Assembly (NCBI GenBank): GCA_002104985.1 | Contig: MCGO01000041.1 | Location: 310,001-374,000, forward strand | Length of the DNA stretch: 64,000 nt | Source: Rhizoclosmatium globosum | Taxonomy: Eukaryota; Chytridiomycota; Chytridiomycetes; Chytridiales; Chytriomycetaceae | Direction of reading: 5' to 3' | Shown: positions 1 through 11,645 of the stretch, piece by piece | How the letters are laid out: the number at the start of each line of letters is the position of its first letter | Numbering within the stretch: position 1 is the first letter of the stretch | Notes under the pieces: model-generated | Database searches by the model: none | The model's input: only the letters and a program-made list of their open reading frames with translations | Told to the model about the DNA's origin: nothing | Translations under genes and position numbers: made by a program

Positions 1-150
1 TCCAATGAAAATGCCATTGCAATAGCTGCTGGTTCCTTACTTGAAAAGGTAATGAAGCGCTTTTGGTTAATGCGAGTCAGAACAACATTTCCTATGATCC
101 AAGTTTCGAATAATCGATAAGGTTCTATAATGCTCAAGGAGCATTGATAC

Positions 151-3148
151 TTAGGTATAAAGTGTTAGACAGGATAAAGATCGTTTTAATATTAAACTCA
201 CTGATTCGGTTTTTTTGGCAAGATTCCCTGTTGGTATCAACATCAAACTACTGGACTTTTTGCACTTTGCCAATAAATCACGGTTAGATCCTTTCGACTT
301 TGTATAAACATTAATATTTCCATCGACGACACTTTCAGCGCTCTCTTTTTTTGATAATGGCCGCATTTCAGTGCTTTTTATGCTTGAGGTGAGTCTTGAT
401 AGGATTTTTGGTGGATTCTTCGGGTCAAAGAAAACCCCGATCGATTTTGTTATCAAATGCCATAAAACAGGTATAATAGCAATGACCCATATAATTGCAG
501 CTTTGATTGGCCGAATTTTGGTTTCTCGTTCACCTGATGTTTCGGCTGCTAGGGAAAAGAGTGTTCCAGAAGCTGCGGCAAATACGAATACTGATATGAT
601 GGCGTTTTCATTATGTTTTGGCTGTACGTCGCGAGTAAGGCTTCCGATAAGTGCGAGGACTGAAAGTAAAATGCCGTGGTAGACCCAATGCGTTTTTGTG
701 AGACCTTCATAACCAGTTTGTACTGATGTAAAAGTGACCACTGTTTGATTCTGCTGTCTTTCAAAGTTTGGAACAATCGCAAAGGTTTGAAAATAAAGGC
801 GAATGGCCGTAAAGAACTGAAAATTGGTTTAAGTAAGAGGTGGTAACCAAGAAATTTAACACTCACAAGATCAATGGAAAGCAACCCAACAAATACTTCC
901 AACCATAAATCATCTTTCATAAAGATCTTTCTAGCTCTGATTCCCATGCGATATATGATGCACACACGCGCATTCTTTGATATCATTCCAGCCATAATCG
1001 TTCCTAATCCCATCCACTGCAAGGAAAACTTGACCTTCTCCGCCCAAACTGAAGGTACACCAAGGTATGCCAGATTAGAAATAATTGCCAATAAACTTCC
1101 AAATGTCATAAAACTAGAAAATGTGACCGACGCAGCTTTAACGGCAGAGTGTGTTCGAAATGACATGTTGAAAGAAATGAGTGCGGCACACATTAGACAG
1201 CCAATAGTCGTCAACGACATTATAATCTCCCATTGAATGGAAGAGGGGTCAACTATATCAAAGATTTGCGGCAAGGAATCTGGAGGTGGTGTAGTCCCTC
1301 CTAACAAACGTCAGATATATAGCTGCATTTAATGACACTACCTCCATAGAAAACCATGGGTTTTGTGTGAATGAATTGTGTTACCATATCATCCGTGCTT
1401 CCAAATACGATAAAAGTCGAGTCATTTGTCAGATATCCAAAAGTGAATGGCCTATATATACAGTGAGGAGAATTAAGAAACAAAATCAAAACCATTAAAC
1501 TCACGCAAGAAGATCTCCTTTGTCAGTTAACCTGAGGGGGTCTGCACTTGCTCCTGAGTAATTCAGACTCAGGAAAGACTTGTAGTCTGTGGAATGCTGG
1601 ATCTCTTTGAACTTGGTAAGCTTATCTGCTGCTGATGATGAGAAAAATGATGAATCGACAGCGGCTAGTCTCTAATCCCGTTTAGTTGGGTCAATAATGT
1701 TTGTTTTGACAAACTGTATGAATCTCCGTTGCAAGTAATCCAGCACAATCATACGCCCCTCTCATGTCTGTCTGATACATCGCTAAATACTGAAACGTTT
1801 TTTGGCTTGGTGAATGAGTTAGTTGTAACAATTTGTATGTTTCTTACTATTGAGCCGGTGCAAACTTTAACGCAGTTTGTGTCGAGTTCGAGAGGTAATC
1901 GTTTACATTTTGCATCGTTTTTGAGAGGTTTCTGATCGCCTGAGCTTGAAGAATGACTCCCTGAAAGTATTTGGCATAATCATTTCCAAAACCTTTACAT
2001 AATTGTAATTTAGATATGGTACAAACTTAACACTCAAAAATTTACTAACTACTCCGGCGACTATAAGAAGGATTTGGAGGGTTGGTGGACATCCATACAT
2101 GTTTTGAATTCACCAACCCATACTGTGTTGCAAGGGTCAAGTAAAGGTCGCCGATATCCTCATCTCGACCGCACGCTAATATATATTTTGCATCGGCCTG
2201 TTTGAGTACTTGTGCGATATTTTCCGCGTTGATATAGCTAGCTTGCTGTATTTGAGCGACTATTTCAATTTCGTTTTCTCGAAAACTGCTCATGATTCTT
2301 TTGCATCCTTCAAATATTCAAGACGTAAATCAATACAAACAATTTGACTGCAATCAACGTGCCTGTAGAATCCGAATCAAAGAGCGTGGTTGCCAAGACA
2401 GCAATGCGTTTTACATTCCATGACTTTAGGAGTAACGAGAATCCATTTCCAAGACCACTAAGTTGACTTGGCTGTATGAATGTCGGATATTCGTCTTTGT
2501 TTAAAACCTGAAGTGCTTGTGTTGCGGGGCTGCAATATGGAATTTTCAAGGATGAATAAACTTGGCAGCCCGCGCCGTAGTTGTCGAGTACAATCCGCCA
2601 ATAACAGCGACCACATCTAAGGGAAGTAAAATTAGGCTTGGAGAATGGAAAATTCTGGCTAACCTGGATGCCTTGATTGAATTTCCATCGCCGTAACCAT
2701 CGCCACACCTCCACTTTCATAATTAACGGTCCATTGAACTGGATTCCAGCTGGCATATTGATTGAATCGCTTAATTTTAATTGTTGTATTAGGTAGTAAA
2801 TATGGATTTTGGTTTATCGCTTCGATTGCAGCAGTTGCGCCAAATTGATTCCAGTACCACCATCCACCACACGACCAGTTATCATCAGGAGAAATCCAAA
2901 AGAGGTCGGTAGTATTAATTGTTTCGTAACCGGAAATAACCTGTGAGCGCGAATATGACAGGCCAGGTATGCTGTTTGTTGACTTCAATCCTCGAGTAGG
3001 GACTTCTTCGCAACACATACCAGGCGTATTCTCCGACGAGAGCTATTGTAATTGAGCTCTGTTGCTTGGATAGGAGAGCGGATGGGTTCATTTCGTGCCG
3101 CGGGTTTTTTTTAAGGACAATGAATGTCAGATGGACTTCATGGTTCAT
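151..3148 (-). CDS. Class C (GABA-B-like) G-protein-coupled receptor, multi-exon
   Basis: A plasma-membrane receptor with an extracellular bilobed ligand-binding domain (receptor/ANF, periplasmic-binding type 1 fold) followed by a class C seven-TM domain. Exons run downward from 3148. The ectodomain segments near 2880-2660 (GGWWYWNQFGATAAIEAI), 2580-2335 (KIPYCSPATQ), 2280-2050 and 1840-1690 (RGAYDCAGLLA) read like the family. The linker at 1450-1340 ends FYGG and splices to TTPPPDS at about 1295, the usual class C lead-in to TM1. TM helices fill 1230-870 and 740-410; the tail to 151 is polar. Donors such as GTGAGT (about 1505, 870), GTATGT (about 3020) and GTTAGC (about 2660) support the joins. 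The junctions at 2055-1900 and 1700-1620 are not resolved. Near 2600 the family-like reading appears to change frame (VVAVIGG in one frame, NYGAGCQVYSS in the next), so one base or a splice site is uncertain there. The ligand is unknown. Confidence 0.85.
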
Positions 3149-3313
3149 TGTCTCGAGTTGTCTCGTCTGAAGTTATTGTCCAGCCGACACTTACTCATAT
3201 TTCAAATTGTAAAACCTGAAGTTACTCTTAATTGTCTACGGCTCTAATCAGATTCCTTTTTATACGAAAACTTACGGAGTCATTGTTAAAAGACTCCTTT
3301 GTGGTTTGAAACA

Positions 3314-4378
3314 ATGGAATTTATAGAGTGGTCTGGAACTTTGTTATCAAGCTCTTTTCCAATGACACTGACAAACGACGAACTCCTTCTTGTCCGTCTC
3401 GCCATGTACATCATCTGTCCATTGTCTTTTCTCTCCAACTTATGTGTCATATTTCAAGTACTTTTCACTAAGAATCGTGGTCGAAAGTCGAGAATTAAAG
3501 ACATTGACTACATGCAGGCGTGGATTGCGCTTTCAGAAATCCCTACAACTATAACGTGGGGTATCGGAACAATCATTGTGCAAGAAGAAAGCCTGTGTAC
3601 TGCATTTGGTGCCATTCACGAGTTTTTTCTTATCACAACCGCCAGTTGGCATTTAAACGCTAGTCTTCTCTGCTGGATTGTTGTGAAGAGAGGAGATAAA
3701 GGCGTATCAAAGTATTGGCGATATTTTCATATTTATGCTTGGGGAACGGGAATGTTGTTCACCTTAGCTTCATTCATCGCTGGAGCTTTCCTTCAGCGGG
3801 GAAATGTCATGGGTGATGCAACTTTCGAATGTTGGTTTGGTCCGCTCTATGCGGACCTTCGAATATGGTGCTTTTACTTTTGGATTTGGCTGCAGTTTGG
3901 CTTGATTGTTGCAACTTATATTGTGTTGGCATTTACTGCCTTTACAGTCGAGCGTGATTTACAGACGTTCCAACAGAGCTCTAATGATACTGTTCGGCTA
4001 GCATTTAGCTCAACCCCGTCAGTTGTGTCAACAAATATCAGTTCAGACAATGTGTCAGCTGCAAACATTCTCAGCGTTAAATCGAGCACACAGAATTTAA
4101 GCAATGTGATAGCTGTATCCGGAACTCATGCAAAAACTTATAAAAATCCTACTATTGGTGATGAAACATCGGTGCTTTCAAGAGTTGTAGTTAGAGGGAC
4201 AATCGTGGGGACTGGATTCGTATTATTCTGGAGTATTCCAACTGCACTGCGAGTCATGGGATTCATGAATTTGAAGACGCCGTTTTGGCTCACATTGCTT
4301 GCTGGAATATCGTTGGGAGCATCAGGACTTTGTAATCCCGCAGTTTACTTTGTATTTCGGAAGCGAGATGAGCGATAA
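3314..4378 (+). CDS. Seven-TM receptor, cAMP-receptor-like (copy 1, intact)
   Basis: A single-exon protein of 354 residues with seven hydrophobic segments. The conserved Cys before TM3 (ESLCTAFGAIHEFF) and the Cys in extracellular loop 2 (ATFECWFGPLY) would form the usual GPCR disulphide. TM7 ends CNPAVYFVFRK, an NPxxY-type motif followed by basic residues. The general pattern matches the Dictyostelium cAMP-receptor/Crl-like class. A long Ser/Thr-rich third cytoplasmic loop lies at about residues 215-290. I start at the ATG at 3314, since the frame upstream offers only a TTG. It is divergent from the class C receptor (start-to-start gap about 165 bp). It is the template for two damaged paralogues at 4517-5536 and 9998-11036. 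Ligand and G protein are unknown. Confidence 0.85.
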   Translation: MEFIEWSGTLLSSSFPMTLTNDELLLVRLAMYIICPLSFLSNLCVIFQVLFTKNRGRKSRIKDIDYMQAWIALSEIPTTITWGIGTIIVQEESLCTAFGAIHEFFLITTASWHLNASLLCWIVVKRGDKGVSKYWRYFHIYAWGTGMLFTLASFIAGAFLQRGNVMGDATFECWFGPLYADLRIWCFYFWIWLQFGLIVATYIVLAFTAFTVERDLQTFQQSSNDTVRLAFSSTPSVVSTNISSDNVSAANILSVKSSTQNLSNVIAVSGTHAKTYKNPTIGDETSVLSRVVVRGTIVGTGFVLFWSIPTALRVMGFMNLKTPFWLTLLAGISLGASGLCNPAVYFVFRKRDER

Positions 4379-4516
4379 TAAAAGAATCACTGCAGACGGT
4401 TCCATGTTGTGAATATGCAGATTATACAATACGTAAGTAGCTTTGGGGGAACAAAGAGATTAACACTCAATCCCAAATTTTCTTTGTTTGAACACCACCA
4501 CACTCTCCGATTCAGC

Positions 4517-5536
4517 ATGCCTACCGCAGATCAGGTTCAAAATGAGTGGATACGTCTCATTATGTTTATGTGTGCCCATCTCTTTCTATCAACGTCTCGT
4601 TGATAGCCCACTTCTTTTGGATAAACAAAACAAAACGGCCTATGGATTACACGCAGGCTGGATAGCCTTCACACAGATTCCGACGACAATCACGTGGGGT
4701 GTTGGAAGAGCGATTTTGAGCCAACACGCGTTGTGCACATTCTTTGGAATCAATCATCAGTTCTTTTTGATTTCAACTGCGAGCTGGCAGTTTAACGCGA
4801 GCATTGTCTGTTGGATTGCTGTTATCTATGGAAATCAAAGTGTAACACGTTATTGGCCCTACTTCCACACTTACGCATGGGGTTCAGGCATTGTGTTCAC
4901 GACGTCATTGTTCATTGGGTCTGCAATATTAAAGCGAGGAGAAGTGATGGGTGACGGGACATACGCGTGTTGGATAAGTCCACTTTACCTGGACTTTCGC
5001 ATCTGGTCTTTCTTTGATTGGATTTGGCTCCAATTCATTTTGATTATGGGTAGCTACTCTAGTATGGCATTTATGGCTTCTAGAGCGGAACGGAGTCTAG
5101 CACATGTTCGTCGTTCATCTATTACAGCCGATGAGCGCAATATGGAGAAGGAGCAAAAGACATTTGGACCGCGATCTGGAAGCAGTGACTCTCAAAGTAA
5201 GAGTAATTCAGATCACGATAGGTCGAAGCGCATATCACTATCATCCAAAAGTGGAAGGGGCGAAGGCTTATTAGCAATAGCCGTGAATGAAAGCTTGAGA
5301 CATGATGTGAAAATTGTTATGATAACGGAGCACAACTCCAACCTTTCCAGAATCGCTGTCAGAGGTGTCATTATTGGAACTGGTTTATATTTACTTGGGC
5401 CTTTCCCACCACTCTTCGAGTTCTGGGATTTATGGGAATCAAGACCCCTGATTGGCTTGCCATAGCAACATCGATATCTTTGGGAACATCGGGACTGTGG
5501 AATCCAGTTGTGTATTTTGTTTTTCGGAGGAAATAA
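4517..5536 (+). CDS. Seven-TM receptor, cAMP-receptor-like (copy 2, three frame breaks)
   Basis: A clear paralogue of the receptor 140 bp upstream, readable end to end only across three frame changes. It starts at ATG 4517 (MPTADQVQNEW) and shifts at about 4571 and again at about 4656 (just before WIAFTQIPTTITWG). The long central frame then carries the TM2-TM6 region with both loop cysteines. The last shift is near 5386, after which the frame reads TLRVLGFMGIKTPDWL and ends NPVVYFVFRRK at 5536. Each change has the sign of one missing base, and no substitution-type stop lies between them. Either the gene is recently disabled or the assembly lost single bases here. The start is chosen because its frame matches the paralogue N-terminus. 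Confidence 0.75.
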
Positions 5537-5570
5537 AGAACAGATTACTCAAAGAACTTTGAGAATCGAA

Positions 5571-8160
5571 ATGGACGTGGCAGAAGCAATTGCCGCAGAT
5601 GCGATTCCCTCAGCATCCGATGTCCTCGTAATTGATGCATCTGAGTCTATCCAGGCAGCTCTGAGGGCATGGACGAGTAAGGACTTGTTGTATATCCAGT
5701 TAAGTGGAACCTAACTCTTTTCCCAAAGCCATCAATCTCGCCGTTCTTCAAAAGCAGCTCGATGTCCAAGGCCTCGAAATCGTCGAGAACCAAAAGGAGA
5801 GCAACAGGAGCAAGAAGGAACTGTCAGACAAGACAAAAGGTGTGTGCCTGTCACCTTTCATGGTTCCACGATGCATATTCACCCTTACCCTACAAATAGA
5901 GTTTAGAAAGATGAGCGATGAAGAGAAGCTGAAAGAGTTCAAGTCGCTGTTGAAAGGTACTTTTCCTAATCAACTTCAACTTGCACTCTAACAAAGCAAA
6001 CAAATAGCATACCAACAAGAAATCGACTCTATCGCAAAACGGTCAAAAACTGCCGAAGCTGCTTTCTTGTCGCTGTACAAACACTTGGCAGAGGCTCCTG
6101 ATCCAGCTCCTCTCATTGCCTCTCTCTCAAACCATCCTCAATTGGAGCAGGAGCTGAATGTGGCGAATGAAGAACTGAAAGTCCTCAAAGCAACTATCGC
6201 GGGAATGGAGCGGGATGTTGCGTCGGGGAAAGCAAGTGAGGGTGTTGTTGGGTCGTTGAAGTCCCGGTTAGCCAATTATGAGGCGAAGGTACGTTATTCC
6301 AGTTGTAACAACCCTTATTCATGACTGGATACTTTGTGGCGCTGGGGGGATGAACTTCCTCTCTCGTATTGGTATTGGAATCTCCCACTAACCAACAACA
6401 CTAGCTCGATGAAATGGTTTCTGAGAAAGTTCTTGCGAAAGAAATCGAAATCAAACAAGCAACGGATGAAAAGATTCGTATCTACAAAGAAACCGAGTAC
6501 TCACTCCAACGTCAACTTAACCTCTTGAAAGACCAACTCTCAACTCTCCAATCTTCGCACGACGTGACTCAAGCGAAACTCGTGGATTACAGCTCTCAGT
6601 ATGATCAAGAGGTTGCCGGAAAGCTTGGAGAGCTCGAAATTGTAATTGGGGACTTGGACCGTGCGAATCAGAGAGCCGCCAATGTTGCTCGAGAAATGAG
6701 GTGCTCAAGAATGAGTTGGCTGCATTGCGAGGTGATCGTCAGCTGTCGCAGCAAGTGTGCAGAGTCATCGTCATGACTGGCAAGAGTAAGCCTTTCACTG
6801 TTTATATTCCCATCCATCTTACTTTCTTACAGCCCCGCAACGCTTCAGCGAAAAATCAAAGTCCAAGATGCTGAAATCAGCAAACTCCTTGACGAACTCA
6901 ACAAGTCCAAAACGAAACTGAACGAGCGAGAGGCGTACTCGACACGTCGTATCAATGAACTGGAGCGGGAGATGGCTGTCAAGGTTTGAATTTGGTTTCG
7001 CTGCCGAATTTCATATTAATATGCTTCGCAGAAACTGGAAACTGAAGAACTTCGCGAGAAACTTCTGCAGTTTGATGACTATGAACGAATCAAACGTGAA
7101 CTAGATTTGATGAAAACGATCGAGTTTGGTGCGCAATCATTGGCGGAATCTGGCGACGGGTTATGGGATGAGCCATCGTCAAACTCATCTGCTTCGGAAG
7201 CAAATCTGGAGAAGCTCCTGATTGATAAAAACAAGCGTCTACTTGGTGAGGTCTCAACATTAAAGGTGCGTACTTTATATTCAGTCAGGAACGGAACTCT
7301 TAAGTTCTAGTCTATAGGACACATTGGATGCTCAAAATGCCCAGCTCACTCACACACCCAAGATTTGGAGCACTACAAACTTCAATCCGAAACTCAAGCG
7401 AAACTTATTGCGAAACTCGAAGAAGATGTGTATCAGTTGAACTCAGTGGTTGCTGGAAAAGGAGGAAAATCATCTGTTCCTGCTCCTGTCGAAGACGCCG
7501 AAATGGATCCATTGATGCAGATCAACGTTCGGTCTAACTTGAGCAGCCAGCCGGAGTTGGTTCCTGTCTTGGGCCACAGTGTTCTTCCAGTGGCCGTTCC
7601 GGCTCCTATCATTCAGGAAGCTCCGGTACCCGCTCCAAACTCATCCATTGTTCCTATTCTTGCGAGCCAAAGGATCGGTATAGACAGAGGAATACGGAGC
7701 TTGAGGAGGTAACCACTTTTTGATGAAAATCTTCTGTGTCTGATGTTTCTTCCAGCAAGCAAAGCAAACAGCGGCGACCATTGCGGACCTGAAATACCAA
7801 ATGGACAGCTTAAAATCGGATAACATCAAATTGTATGAAAAGCTACGCTATGCAGAGTCTTTCCAAAGCACGGGAAACAATTCTACCACAATCTCCATCA
7901 GCCCGCCGTCTCGAACCATCAATAATCGAAGCCCTGACGATGTAAATTCTCGGTACAATTCTCTTTACGAAACAACACTGGATCCATTTTCCCGTTTTTC
8001 TCGCTCTGAACAGGCCTCTCGTGTGCAAAAGCTGAATCCAGCGGAAAAAGCTGCGCTTGTGTTTACAAAGATTTTGGTGGGGAACAAGTACACCCGAATT
8101 GGATTTGTTGTGTATAGTGCTGTGTTGCATTTACTTGTATTTGCCACCTTTATTTGTTGA
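5571..8160 (+). CDS. COY1: CASP/Coy1-family Golgi coiled-coil membrane protein
   Basis: A golgin of the CASP family, expected to be a tail-anchored Golgi tether in intra-Golgi traffic. Nearly the whole protein is heptad-rich coiled coil, spread over about nine exons with short introns (for example 5697-5729 and 6290-6404). The C-terminus carries the CASP_C signature: ASQR..DRYRQRN-TELEE at about 7660-7710, KSDNIKLYEKLRY at 7810-7850, then LVGNKYTRIGFVVYSAVLHL with a single TM helix ending at the stop at 8160. The start ATG at 5571 is 35 bp after the GPCR copy 2 stop. Three one-base frame breaks interrupt conserved coiled coil at about 6701, 7362 and 7673. In each case the next frame continues the family sequence at once. 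CASP is usually a single-copy housekeeping gene, so these look like missing bases in the assembly. Confidence 0.85.
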
Positions 8161-8330
8161 GTCAGTGGGAGGAGTGTAGACATGATCACGCTGTTCCAGC
8201 TCCGGTTAGTAATGTGAACTGATAAACATAAATAAATAAAAGGTGAAAGTACTTCACCTATTTTCAGTGTGATTTGTTTCGTGGAGGCAGATGTTGGAAT
8301 TCCTCATTCCAAAAAACGTGTAGTACCAAA

Positions 8331-8811
8331 ATGGCCACCGACAACGCTTCACCTCAGCACCCAAACTTTATGACACCAAGCGAGTACCTTCATGAGAGTC
8401 TTGCTTGTTTGGCTCGGAGGCAGAGGACAGCATGCCCACACTTCATACCAACCACCTTTAACCTGTGCTACAACCACCACCGATCAGCACCTTAACCACG
8501 CCTTCGCTACATTCAAATCAACACTGCGTACCTATCTTCGCACAAAGAGACTGTCTGGTGCTTCAGCGAGGAGGCTGTTTTCATCGCCGACCCCACCTTC
8601 AAGTCGCCCTCGTTTACATTCTTCGTCAGCACAAATTCGTGACTCACAGTTACCACAAATCCCACCAACACCCACCAATGTACCCACTCCACTGAATCAT
8701 GGCCCTGTAGAGACCGAGCTTCCCACTGAAGAGGAGCTTCGTATTTTAGAAGAAATTGCTCAGACACATACACGCGCGGTGCGTGAATCGAATCGTGCGA
8801 GACATGATTGA
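8331..8811 (+). CDS. Small-family protein, type A (frame break in the linker)
   Basis: A member of the dispersed small-protein family in this window; function unknown. The start at ATG 8331 gives MATDNASPQH and then SEYLHESLACLA, matching the short N-terminal box of other type A members (xFLxxxxxLF). A second frame from about 8470 holds the FK-ARR module (HAFATFKSTLRTYLRTKRLS, GASARRLF). A Pro/Ser-rich linker and the C-terminal hairpin follow (EEELRILEEIAQTHTRAV), cut short at ARHD before the usual MRExR part. The two frames must join between about 8400 and 8470, either by a frameshift or by an intron I cannot define. The 3' end lies in open intergenic DNA. Confidence 0.55.
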
Positions 8812-9285
8812 TTATGCAGGAAACGAGGGAGCTCTTGTCCTTGGGGCTGTTTTGAGGAAGTTTTGTGGTTTGGAATATGCTCGTAGTACCCTGTTAATCT
8901 CATTAAATATTGTAATATAGTGTTCATGCCACTGATTTATTAAGCGATTGCTATTCACTCGGATCTGTTTCACGAACTGTCAAATCTCTTAGCTGGATAT
9001 TAGAGGCGGGAGGCTGAGCGGGTTTGACACTCAGCGACGGGGCGTTGGACGTTGTCCTGAACTTTGACATTGTCCATTCCAGACAGATTGCTCATTCTGG
9101 AAGATATTCTTGAAACAACGTGGATAACATATTTGCACGAACGGAAAAAATGAGGCGGTTGTCTTACAACTCTCAAAGAAACAATTTCTAATTGCCTTCA
9201 TAACTATCTTAAAGAGTTCAAGGAGGATGTTATCCGATCTCCGTTGATGTTCAAAAATCACATCTTCCACGCAATTGAATCCAAA
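8812..9285. other. Intergenic stretch, no gene seen
   Basis: No reading frame here resembles the neighbours or a known family. It holds the 3' end of the type A gene and the upstream region of the type A relic. Confidence 0.5.
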
Positions 9286-9653
9286 ATGAACCCATCCAAA
9301 GACAACGCAGCGCACTCATTTCTCATTGAAGTCAAGGTCTTTTCCGGCGCTGGCATCACAGAGTCTTCGTCTTCTCGTCGGATAGTCTTGAACTTGTGTT
9401 GGCCAATTTACAGAGTCATACCACTCGTCCACACATTATGCCATCGCACTCTTCCAGGAGCCACATATGCCTTTGCAAGTTCAGCTTAACCAGGCTTTCA
9501 TCGATTCAAAGGTCGTCTTGGGGAGTAATTCGGAGGAATGGCCTTAATGGTCACGCCACGAGGCGTCAACTACTTTCAGTCGCTCGCAGTACTCTTCTGG
9601 ATCAAAACATCATAGATAAAAGTAATGGTGTCGCATTCAAAATGCACACTTAA
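9286..9653 (+). pseudogene. Relic of a type A small-family gene
   Basis: Three successive frames preserve pieces of the type A pattern in the right order. The N-terminal box reads AAHSFLIEVKVFSGAG (compare SADSFLRDTQALF at 23.6 kb). The start of the FK module reads QVQLNQAFIDSKVVLG at about 9470-9530. The ARR part reads IRRNGLNGHATRRQLLSVAR at about 9520-9600. The frame changes here are of the opposite sign to the one-base losses in CASP or panB, and the C-terminal hairpin is not recognisable. I therefore read it as a decayed copy rather than a sequencing artefact. Confidence 0.45.
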
Positions 9654-9997
9654 TCTCAAAACCTGCCAAGACTCTAATCATGCATACAACACTGCCACAT
9701 AACACACATATGAGCATATAGACAAAGCATCAATAAATTAGATTAATGTTTTAAGGGTGATAATGTGTTTTGAAACTTCTTGTCAACCAGAATCAGTGTC
9801 AACAGGTCTCAAACAACTCATAAATAATGCCGATGTGGAAAAAGCAATTGTATATACATAGGGAATAATGTTGAATGCACGAAGACACGAGAAGTGCATC
9901 GTATCTCTTAGAGCCCCAATCACAAGGAGCTGAACTCTAACTGAACTCAAAGGTATAATTTTGGTAATATATAGAATTAGAATTCGTGATGGACCAT

Positions 9998-11036
9998 TTA
10001 TATACTTCTTCGAAAGTAAAAGTAAATGATTGGATTCCATAATCCTGATGTTGCGAGACCAAGGCCTCCGAGCATAGCCAACCATTCCGGAGGATTCCAA
10101 TTAAGGAGCCCAAAGACTCTTAATGCTGTTGGAGGTGTCCAAGATATCAAAAAACTCAAGCCGATTATTCCACCGCGGAAGACTATTCTTGAAAGATTTG
10201 TTCGTTTTTGAATAACCATAACAGGTGGGTCCACTGCTGTTACTTCCTTATGACAAACTATCTCCGCTCGACTTTTGGATCTGTTCAAACCTCTGTCTAA
10301 TGTATCCGCTTTTACTGACTGCAACATCGTCGTATGCTTTTCTTGGACTGAAGAATCCACAATCTCTCCTTCCTTTACTGTTCCGAGAACATCAAGATTG
10401 CTCTGACTGGTTTCAAAGAGCTCTCCGTGGGATTGAGATGAAATTTCAGTGGTATGCAAGCTATGTTCCGTTCCCCACGCTGTCTCGCCAACGACGAGTA
10501 ATTTATCACAATCAACAGGAATTGTAGCCAAAGCCAGATGTAGAAACACCATATTCGTAAATCTGGATATAACGGACCGAACCAACACTCAATCAAAGCA
10601 TCCCCCATCACATCCTCTTCCCCACCGCGAGTTGAACGATCCCACTAGAAACCCAGCAACCGTGAAGACGCTTCCCGAACCCCACGCGTAAATATGAAAC
10701 AATGGCCAATACTTTTTGGCTTTGTTGCTTCCATGCTTAATTAACATCCAACACAACAAACTCGCGTTGAAATGCCAGCTCGCTGTTGTAACGAAAAAGA
10801 ACTCGGTCAAGCCTCCTAGAAAAGTACAAATCGCGTGATTCCATGCGAGCTCGTTCCGATTCCGAAGCTGACTGCGAGTGGGATTTCCGAGACGGCTATC
10901 CATGCCTGGATCTGGTCGATAGGGCGATGGGTTTGAAGCCAAAGAACACTTGCGACGAGTGATATGTTTGCGGGACGGATATGGGACAGATGATCCATAG
11001 CATTAATTCAATGGGATGAAGTTGATCCGCCCTCAT
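9998..11036 (-). CDS. Seven-TM receptor, cAMP-receptor-like (copy 3, several frame breaks)
   Basis: The third paralogue of the 3.3 kb receptor, on the opposite strand. Start is ATG at 11036 (MRADQLHPIELMLWIICP). The frame changes near 10990, 10850, 10620 and 10490; the fragments between keep family sequence in order. These include IQAWIAVSEIPLAVSFGIGT, ICTFLGGLTEFFFVTTASWH (TM3 with its Cys), FHIYAWGSGSVFTVAG, VMGDALIECWFGPLYPDLR (loop-2 Cys), and finally TALRVFGLLNWNPPEWL with NPIIYFYFRR at the stop. Three changes match a one-base loss; the one near 10620 matches a gain or a two-base loss. A Ser/Thr-rich loop precedes TM6, as in copy 1. Whether the gene works depends on whether these breaks are real. 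Confidence 0.7.
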
Positions 11037-11205
11037 TGTTCTAAATCTTGAAAGAAAAGTTACTTGTATCGACTTTGATATCGGTTTAGACTGTATCCTT
11101 TGGTTGAAATTTTTCGATTGCATGAGATGAGTCAAAAAACTATCGTGAAGCTGATCAAGCAACCTTGAAAAGCGGACCCACCGACAACCAGATTTTAGAA
11201 AAACT

Positions 11206-11496
11206 ATGCATCAAATGCGAATGAGAGGAGACTCACAAGGACGTGGAAGCACGAGAGTCCTCAACAATGTGAATGACTTCCTAATGATCCCGGACTGCTT
11301 CTTTGGAATCTCACAAGCTTCTCCTTCTGACTTCAAGATCCGTACAAGCAAAGAAGCCCGACTTCAAATCGCATTTAACCGATTTAAGATGAGTCTGCGG
11401 TCATACCTCAGGAAACAAAGGATGGGTCGAGAACAGGCAAGGCGGTACTTATTGGCTGCTGCTCAAAACGAACAAAGAATATTTCGTGATTGTTGA
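11206..11496 (+). CDS. Short type A small-family protein (FK-ARR module only)
   Basis: A protein of 96 residues, function unknown. The N-terminal box is NDFLMIPDCFFG. The module at residues 53-85 reads ARLQIAFNRFKMSLRSYLRK then GREQARRYLLAAAQ, the same spacing as in the longer type A proteins. It stops right after the module (RIFRDC), so the C-terminal hairpin is absent. Its closest relative is the gene 150 bp downstream (xFLxIPDxFFG shared), so the two are a tandem pair. The start ATG at 11206 is the first in frame. Confidence 0.6.
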   Translation: MHQMRMRGDSQGRGSTRVLNNVNDFLMIPDCFFGISQASPSDFKIRTSKEARLQIAFNRFKMSLRSYLRKQRMGREQARRYLLAAAQNEQRIFRDC

Positions 11497-11645
11497 GTGT
11501 TGTTCGTTCTGATTGATCTTTTAGTTTCATTTAAATTCAATAAAAAGATTCATAAGTCTCCAATCATCGTCCCTGCAATCTGCAATGATGGTGATATTTC
11601 AAATCTGGTATCCCACCAGATTTTTTTCGAACGAAAAACGTGGAA

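Noticed and set aside
4488..5465. Taking the 325-codon frame alone as a complete receptor
   Set aside because: Its N-terminus and C-terminus do not match the paralogue, while the adjacent frames do. The real gene must cross three frame changes.
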